From positions 219,719 through 283,718 of the forward strand of contig CH003334.1 in NCBI GenBank assembly GCA_000149265.1: a stretch of 64,000 bases of DNA. The letters run 5' to 3'. The stretch comes from Ciona savignyi. Lineage: Eukaryota; Chordata; Ascidiacea; Phlebobranchia; Cionidae. A program made the position numbers and the translations under genes. Below the pieces are notes generated by a model. It saw only the letters and a list, made by a program, of their open reading frames with translations. It was not told where the DNA came from and searched no databases. Positions 58,955-64,000 of this stretch are shown here, one piece after another (position 1 is the first letter of the stretch; every line of letters starts with the position of its first letter).

Positions 58955-61654
58955 TTAATCAATAAAACGAATAGGGGGTTTAACTAAACGCCCCGAGCGG
59001 GTACACATAGCCGGGGACTCGCGTTGAGGTGTATTTTGCGGTGGCAAATTATCATTGTCTGCTTTGCGTGGTCTTCCTCGTCGTGGCGGTTGTGCCACTG
59101 TGACCGGTTCTGTCATGTCCAGGTATGCTGGTTTCACACGATCTATGCTGACCACTTCATGACGTTCTCCTATCTCCAGAGTAAAAGTCTTGTGGCTGCG
59201 GCTGAGGACACGGTACGGACCGTTGTACGGTGGCGTCAAAGGTGGACGGTGTTTGTCGTTTCGTAAGAAAACGTACAGACATGTGTCCAAAACTGGTGGT
59301 ACTCTTGTGGGAACTAGACCATGGCGTGACATAGGTGTTGGTAGTAGTCGACCAACCGTCTCTTTTACTGCTGGTAGTATTTGAGAAGGTAGCGGATCAG
59401 CTTGGCTTACACCAAAAAAATCCCCGGGAACTACTAAATTCGCTCCATATACTAATTCCGCTGAAGAAGCTTTCAAGTCTTCTTTAGGAGCGGTGCGGAT
59501 GCCCAGCAGGACCCAGGGAAGTTCGTCCACCCAGTTTGGTCCTGTAAGCCGTGCCATGAGAGCACTCTTCATGTGACGATGAAATCGTTCAACAAGCCCG
59601 TTCCCTTGCGCGTGAAATGAGGTCGTGCGATGGAGTTGAATGCCAAGCAACCTGGTAAAAGTCGACCACAGTGCTGATGTAAATTGTGGACCTCGGTCCG
59701 ATGAAATGTTGGACGGTACCCCGAAACGAGAAATCCAGTTAAAGGCGAAAGCCCTGGCACACGTGGTTGTAGTCACGTCTGTCATCGGAATAGCTTCCGG
59801 CCATCTTGTAAAACGATCGACCATTGTAAGCAAATATATATTGCCTTGTGAGGGTGCCAAGGGGCCAACGATATCAATGTTCACGTGGCTAAAACGTGAT
59901 TGGCACAGTGGGTATTGCTCAAGCGGAGCGCGCACATGCTGGTGGATTTTGGCTTTCTGGCAGCTAACACATTGTTTTGCCCACAAACCGACCTGTCGAT
60001 GTAAACCGTGCCAGACAAATTTAGAAGAAATGAGCTTACGTGTTGCCCGGATAGACGGGTGTGACAGATTGTGAACAATATCGAATATTTTCTTCTGCCA
60101 GGACTTCGGGATCACAGGACGTGGCGTTCCTGTCGATACATCGCAGAGAATCGTAGTTCCAGACGAATCAAGTTGGATGTCTTTAAGTTTCAGGTTCGTG
60201 AGCGCTGTGCGATAGGCTTGGACCTCCGGATCCAGCTGGGCAGCCGCGAGCGATGCGTAATCCATGTCAAGCTGCAATTGCGTGGCATTAATCGAAATGC
60301 GAGAGAGGGCGTCAGCAGCTTGATTGCGTTTGCCATCGATGTGACGTACGTCCGTTGTGTACTCTGAGATGGCAGCTAATTGACGTTGTTGTCTCGCTGA
60401 CCATGGACTTGATGTCTTGAAAAAGGCAAATGTAAGTGGTTTGTGGTCGGTGTAAGCAGTGAAACTGCGACCTTCAAGAAAATAGCGAAAGTGTCGTATC
60501 GCTAGGTGCAAGGCGAGTAATTCCCTGTCAAACGCACTGTATTTAAGTTCCGGGGGACGTAAGCGTTTGCTAAAAAACGCCAGGGGTCGCCATGCGCCGT
60601 CCATAAATTGTTGCAGAACAGCGCCGATGGCGTGCTGCGAGGCATCGGTGGTTAGACCAGTGGGTGCCTGATGCAATGGATGGTGCAGGAGCGTGGCGTT
60701 CGCTAAAGCGGTTTTCGCCTCTTCGAAAGCTGAAACCAATGCCTCGTTCCAAACCAGTTTTTTCGGTTTTCCAGACAATGACTCGTAAATAGGAGACATG
60801 ATACGTGCTGCACAAGGTATAAAGCGGTGGTAGAAATTAATCATACCTGCGAATTGTTGAAGCTCTTTGATCGTCGTTGGGCGGGGAAACAACTGAATGG
60901 CTGCCACTTTCTCTGGCAGCGGTCGAGCACCTTGCTGGTTCACTCGGTGTCCCAGAAAATCAATTTGTGAGACTCCGAATTGACACTTGCCTACATTAAC
61001 AACCAGATCGTGGTCTGCAAGCTGCTGAAAAAGTTGTCGTAAATGGTCTAGGTGTTCGGAGGTTGACTTGCTTGCTACCAGAATATCGTCAAGGTAAACA
61101 TATACAAAATCTAACGATTGGCAGACGGTGTCCATCAGGCGCTGAAATGTCTGTGCCGCGTTTTTTAATCCGAAAGGCATTCGTACAAATTCATAACACC
61201 CGAAGGGCGTAATCACACTGGTCTTCGGAATATCCTCTGGCGCAATGGGAACCTGGTGGTATCCCCGAATCAAATCAATTTTAGAGAAAATGCAAGACCC
61301 AGCCAAACGGGCCGAAAAATCTTGAATGTGGGGAATGGCATAGCGATCCGGTTGCGTAGCTGCATTAAGCCGCCTGTAGTCTCCGCATGGTCTCCACTCA
61401 CCGGAAGATTTAGGAACCATGTGCAGTGGCGATGCCCATGGACTGGACGACCTTCGAATGATTCCCATATTTAACATGTTACGAAACTCGTCCTTGGCCA
61501 CGGCGAGCTTCTCGGGGTGCAGTCGCCGAGCACGTGAATGTACAGGCGGACCGCTGGTAATAATGTGGTGCTCCACTCCATGCTTGGGTAATGTCGATTG
61601 GGAGAAATGAGGCGTTGTAACTGCGGGGAATTCAGCCAGCAACTGGGCATACAC
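58955..61654 (-). CDS. gypsy pol: reverse transcriptase, RNase H, integrase (899 aa)
   Basis: Complete-looking pol. RT has [25 protein letters not shown] and the catalytic [12 protein letters not shown]. RNase H has [25 protein letters not shown] and YTDHKPLTF. Integrase has an HHCC zinc finger (CVSCQKAK) and a D,D,E core ([28 protein letters not shown]), ending with a GPY/F-like module ([10 protein letters not shown]). Its frame continues upstream of the first Met, but the protease lies in another frame, so a one-base shift separates them near 61655-61760. The enzyme motifs are intact. Confidence 0.95.
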   Translation of the reverse strand: MYAQLLAEFPAVTTPHFSQSTLPKHGVEHHIITSGPPVHSRARRLHPEKLAVAKDEFRNMLNMGIIRRSSSPWASPLHMVPKSSGEWRPCGDYRRLNAATQPDRYAIPHIQDFSARLAGSCIFSKIDLIRGYHQVPIAPEDIPKTSVITPFGCYEFVRMPFGLKNAAQTFQRLMDTVCQSLDFVYVYLDDILVASKSTSEHLDHLRQLFQQLADHDLVVNVGKCQFGVSQIDFLGHRVNQQGARPLPEKVAAIQLFPRPTTIKELQQFAGMINFYHRFIPCAARIMSPIYESLSGKPKKLVWNEALVSAFEEAKTALANATLLHHPLHQAPTGLTTDASQHAIGAVLQQFMDGAWRPLAFFSKRLRPPELKYSAFDRELLALHLAIRHFRYFLEGRSFTAYTDHKPLTFAFFKTSSPWSARQQRQLAAISEYTTDVRHIDGKRNQAADALSRISINATQLQLDMDYASLAAAQLDPEVQAYRTALTNLKLKDIQLDSSGTTILCDVSTGTPRPVIPKSWQKKIFDIVHNLSHPSIRATRKLISSKFVWHGLHRQVGLWAKQCVSCQKAKIHQHVRAPLEQYPLCQSRFSHVNIDIVGPLAPSQGNIYLLTMVDRFTRWPEAIPMTDVTTTTCARAFAFNWISRFGVPSNISSDRGPQFTSALWSTFTRLLGIQLHRTTSFHAQGNGLVERFHRHMKSALMARLTGPNWVDELPWVLLGIRTAPKEDLKASSAELVYGANLVVPGDFFGVSQADPLPSQILPAVKETVGRLLPTPMSRHGLVPTRVPPVLDTCLYVFLRNDKHRPPLTPPYNGPYRVLSRSHKTFTLEIGERHEVVSIDRVKPAYLDMTEPVTVAQPPRRGRPRKADNDNLPPQNTPQRESPAMCTRSGRLVKPPIRFID

Positions 61655-62139
61655 AGATTTGCCCGATGAAACAGCGTTGAGACGTGGTGCTGATTGGCAC
61701 GTCGTGCCCGATTTGGGGTGCTGGCAAACGTTTCTGTATTGATTAGGCGTCGGCGCTTGATATCCACTAACAAGGTATTTGCCCTTAAGAAATCGGCACC
61801 AAGTAGCGGTCGAGATACGTCAGCTAAAACAAATTTCCAATTGAATTTACCGGGGGGTAGATCCAATGATTCCAATCGTGAACCGTATGTACGAATATTG
61901 CTGCCATTAGCCGCGAGGAGGTTTTTGCCGGGTTTGTTGGTGCGACGTTCAAGTCCTGTAGGGGGAAGAACGCTGATTTCGGCTCCCGTATCAACCAGCA
62001 AATTGCGACCTGACAATCTATCCCAAACGTCGGGGTCACCAATGTAGCGTACTGCACTGTGTTCTTTGTGCGGGCGACTTTGTAATGAACTCTCTGCGAT
62101 AATACAACACACGAAAAGACGGTAACAAGAAAAAGGCAT
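61471..62139 (-). CDS. gypsy retropepsin (protease) reading frame
   Basis: The useful part is about 61700-62020: [15 protein letters not shown] with the catalytic DTG, then [14 protein letters not shown] and [17 protein letters not shown]. The first 38 residues are translated LTR and primer site, an accident of the gag deletion. The C-terminal part after ETFASTPN is a frameshift shadow of pol. Retropepsins cut the Gag-Pol polyprotein. With gag gone, this copy depends on other elements. Confidence 0.88.
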   Translation of the reverse strand: MPFSCYRLFVCCIIAESSLQSRPHKEHSAVRYIGDPDVWDRLSGRNLLVDTGAEISVLPPTGLERRTNKPGKNLLAANGSNIRTYGSRLESLDLPPGKFNWKFVLADVSRPLLGADFLRANTLLVDIKRRRLINTETFASTPNRARRANQHHVSTLFHRANLCMPSCWLNSPQLQRLISPNRHYPSMEWSTTLLPAVRLYIHVLGDCTPRSSPWPRTSFVTC

Positions 62140-62556
62140 TATTCACGCTTCGCTGAACACGTCGCCACAATGGCTAATTTTTCATTTCATAGCACTGTAT
62201 TGCTCGTTCTTCGTTTGATATTTTGCAATAAAAATAAATATCAAGTAAGTTGTTTGTAATATGAAAAGGACATTAGTAAAAAGAAAGAGAAGTTATATGT
62301 CTAGAAACATGTGACAATAAAGTGAAGATATTGGACATTTTATTTTGCTTAATTCGTTTTCTACTCGTGAATACAATCGTTCTAATCGCCAGTAAACAAA
62401 ACCACGTGGGAATGTTTTGACGCAATACGTCATCATGAACGCGAGTGTGTGTGCATGGTCTCGCGTCTCTCTAAAACGCAACGCCTGACGAGAAGGATGA
62501 CGAGACGCGAGAAACGCGAAGGATTGCGCAACACGCTATATGTGTGTGGAGCGCTT

Positions 62557-63956
62557 TCAGACGGAAGACTTCTGGATACGCTTAGAATTTACTAATGAGC
62601 CTATATCTGGCTTCAGGCTTGCGTCTTTGATAGTAGCAAGTCTTAATACAGACTGCAAGTGTTTATCAGTCAGCCTTGATCTTATGGCAGACTTGTTTAC
62701 CTTCATGGTGGAGAAGAACTGTTCACATACATATGTACTGCCAAACATTGCCAGAATTCGCAGAGCAAAGGCACACATTTTGGGAAACTTGTCGAATGGT
62801 AGGAACTTGTAGAATTCCGGAATCCCAACCTCCACAAATTTCTGCTTTAGCAAGGTGTCACACTGAAGCTCCATTAACTCCATCTGAAGGTCCTCCCTCA
62901 CACTTTCAACATCCACTACTAGTGGAGTAGCAAAAAGCACAAATTGTTTTTCCAAAGCCAGAAAGTCTTGAAATCGGCGCTCAAATTCTGTATGTAAATT
63001 TCCAATTATTTTCACATACTGTCAGACATTCAGCATCAACCCTACCCAGTGACTGCAAAGTCTTGAAGTGTGCAAAGTTTCCATTTTCAAGCTGCTTTCT
63101 CCACAATAAAAGCTTGCACTTGAAAGCTTTAACACAGTCATACATGATAGTGATAACTTGTTTTGGACCCTGCAGACTGCGGTTCAGCGTATTTAAGTGG
63201 TCTGCCAAATCAGTGAGAAATGCAAGGTTGGATATGAAAGTGGGATTGCTGAGTTCAGGAATATCATTTTCTTTCATTGCCATAAATAACCCAAATCTAA
63301 CCCTGCACGTTCAATGCACATTTCCAGTTCATTAAACACGTTTTGTCCAGTACAAGTTCCTTTCAGTGGTAGCAAGTCCAACAATTCCTCAGTAATATTA
63401 AAATCTTTGTCAACACCTCGGATAAATACAGCACAGTAAGAAACGTCTGTAACACCTGTGCTTTCATCAAGGGCAAGTGAAAATGTTTCAAAATTTTTAG
63501 CAGCAGCAGTAAGTTGCTGATATGAATTACTTGCTAACTCTGTGATTCGACTGGCAACAGTATTTGCTGACATTCCTTTATAAAAGTACCTTCAGTAAAT
63601 GGTCGTGAGGATTGTGCAATCTTTTCACTCAGAGCAAAACTGGCCCGTACAGCATTTTTACTTGTTTCGTTCAAGTTAGAAAAAACATTTTGTTGCTTTA
63701 ACAGGGCCGACTTCAGTTGTGTAATTTTTTCCTCTCGCATTTTCCCACTAAAAACATCATATTGATTTTTGTGTTTCGTCTCGTAATGCCTCTTAATGTT
63801 ATACTCCTTTCGTACTGCCACAGTTTCCAGGCAAATCAAGCATTGTACTTTGTCTCTCGCTTCTGTTACAAAATACTTATTTTGCATCTTTTCTTGAAAA
63901 TTTCTGTTCTCTTTCTCAACTTTTCTTTTCTTTGGCTTTGACAACGACATTTTCAA
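62557..63956 (-). pseudogene. hAT transposase (GTF2IRD2/ZBED-like family), broken
   Basis: Four consecutive overlapping open stretches (63534-63956, 63274-63573, 62981-63283, 62557-63015) need three frame changes. Order of features: a BED-like C2H2 finger (VQCLICLETVAVRKEY, then RHYETKH), LALDESTGVTDVSYCAVFI of the catalytic region, ELSNPTFISNLAFLTDLADH, and the C-terminal hAT dimerisation segment (CEQFFSTMKVNKSAIRSRL). Compared with relatives, about 120 residues between the second and third piece, including part of the catalytic core, are missing. It ends at TGA, which coincides with the Harbinger-like target duplication. Confidence 0.85.
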
Positions 63957-64000
63957 TGTTACACAGCCTTACAAAAAATTAAAATTTGGCTTGAAGCACA

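Larger units (their letters stand above)
58715..62169 (-). mobile_element. Ty3/gypsy LTR retrotransposon without gag (3455 bp)
   Basis: LTRs 58715-58841 and 62043-62169 are identical over 127 bp (TGTAGCGTACTG to GTCGCCACA). Target duplication atgg at 58711-58714 and 62170-62173. The primer site on the minus strand, next to the 5' LTR, reads TGGTGACCCCGACGTTTG. The purine tract ggaggggggtta precedes the 3' LTR. The primer site runs almost directly into the protease, so gag is deleted. Identical LTRs indicate a very recent insertion. Confidence 0.95.
56435..62556 (+). mobile_element. PIF/Harbinger-like element carrying a MADF gene, with a nested gypsy
   Basis: Imperfect inverted ends agggctccacacacatac (left) and, inverted on the right, aagcgctccacacacata. 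Both sides continue with CpG-rich repeats (gcgtttcgcg, cgcgagaaacgcg). Flanked by a 3-bp target duplication tca (56432-56434 and 62557-62559). A 3-bp duplication and a MADF-type accessory gene fit PIF/Harbinger. No transposase gene is seen, so it is non-autonomous. Without the gypsy insertion it would be about 2.66 kb. Confidence 0.7.
56207..64000 (-). mobile_element. hAT transposon (left end in window, right end beyond it), with nested insertions
   Basis: The left terminus caggggtctcaaactcaagg is a hAT-type end inserted into a SINE. The transposase remnant reads leftwards from 63956 to 62557, so 56207-56434 is its 3' untranslated part and terminal repeat. A 6.1-kb PIF/Harbinger-like element is nested between. 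The other terminus and the second 8-bp target duplication (expected gtctagcg) must lie to the right of 64000. Confidence 0.82.

Noticed and set aside
59024-60367. several plus-strand open frames over the gypsy pol
   Set aside because: They are antisense shadows of a long minus-strand frame with clear RT, RNase H and integrase motifs.

Overview
This is AT-rich eukaryotic DNA with split genes, short introns (about 60 to 800 bp, GT..AG) and a very dense, nested load of mobile elements. The gene content (a ZNFX1-type helicase and an array of membrane-anchored intelectins), the compact introns and the transposon mix suggest a marine invertebrate deuterostome, most likely a tunicate such as Ciona. 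The species call is inference, not read directly. One assembly gap of 100 N lies at 8758-8857.

Layout. (1) 41-18380, minus strand: one large gene homologous to vertebrate ZNFX1 (NFX1-type zinc-finger-containing helicase). I could splice it into 41 exons with consistent phase (about 1750 codons), apart from two one-base frameshifts in the helicase part and one uncertain splice site. Its introns hold SINEs, a pogo-like MITE and a hAT MITE. (2) 18400-30100: a repeat domain. It holds a ~191-bp satellite split by a 3.96-kb hAT-type element, which itself carries an LTR element and a smaller hAT MITE, then a ~490-bp tandem repeat family full of quasi-palindromes, then a TIR element and the relic of a Ty3/gypsy element. 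(3) 30296-30910, plus strand: two phase-consistent exons of an unassigned gene. (4) 31.9-56.2 kb, minus strand: a tandem array of intelectin-like genes. Copy 1 (32630-37615, 595 aa) and copy 2 (42034-47822, 594 aa) are complete 16-exon genes. Two extra terminal exon pairs (39223-39835 and 51665-55366) mark further partial units. Each full protein is predicted to be a type II membrane protein with an intelectin fold interrupted by a ~228-residue insert that I do not recognise. (5) 51838-54921: a very young, internally deleted Ty3/gypsy element that splits the third intelectin unit. (6) 56207-64000: a nested stack in which a hAT element sits in a SINE, a MADF-carrying PIF/Harbinger-like element sits in the hAT, and a gag-less gypsy element with identical LTRs sits in the Harbinger-like element.

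How the pieces relate. ZNFX1 and intelectins are both linked to innate defence in animals (cytoplasmic RNA surveillance and binding of microbial glycans), so the window reads as two immune-type loci separated and remodelled by transposons. Segmental duplication made the intelectin array. Shared SINE fragments in matching introns predate the duplication, while the hAT and gypsy insertions are present in only one unit and are younger.
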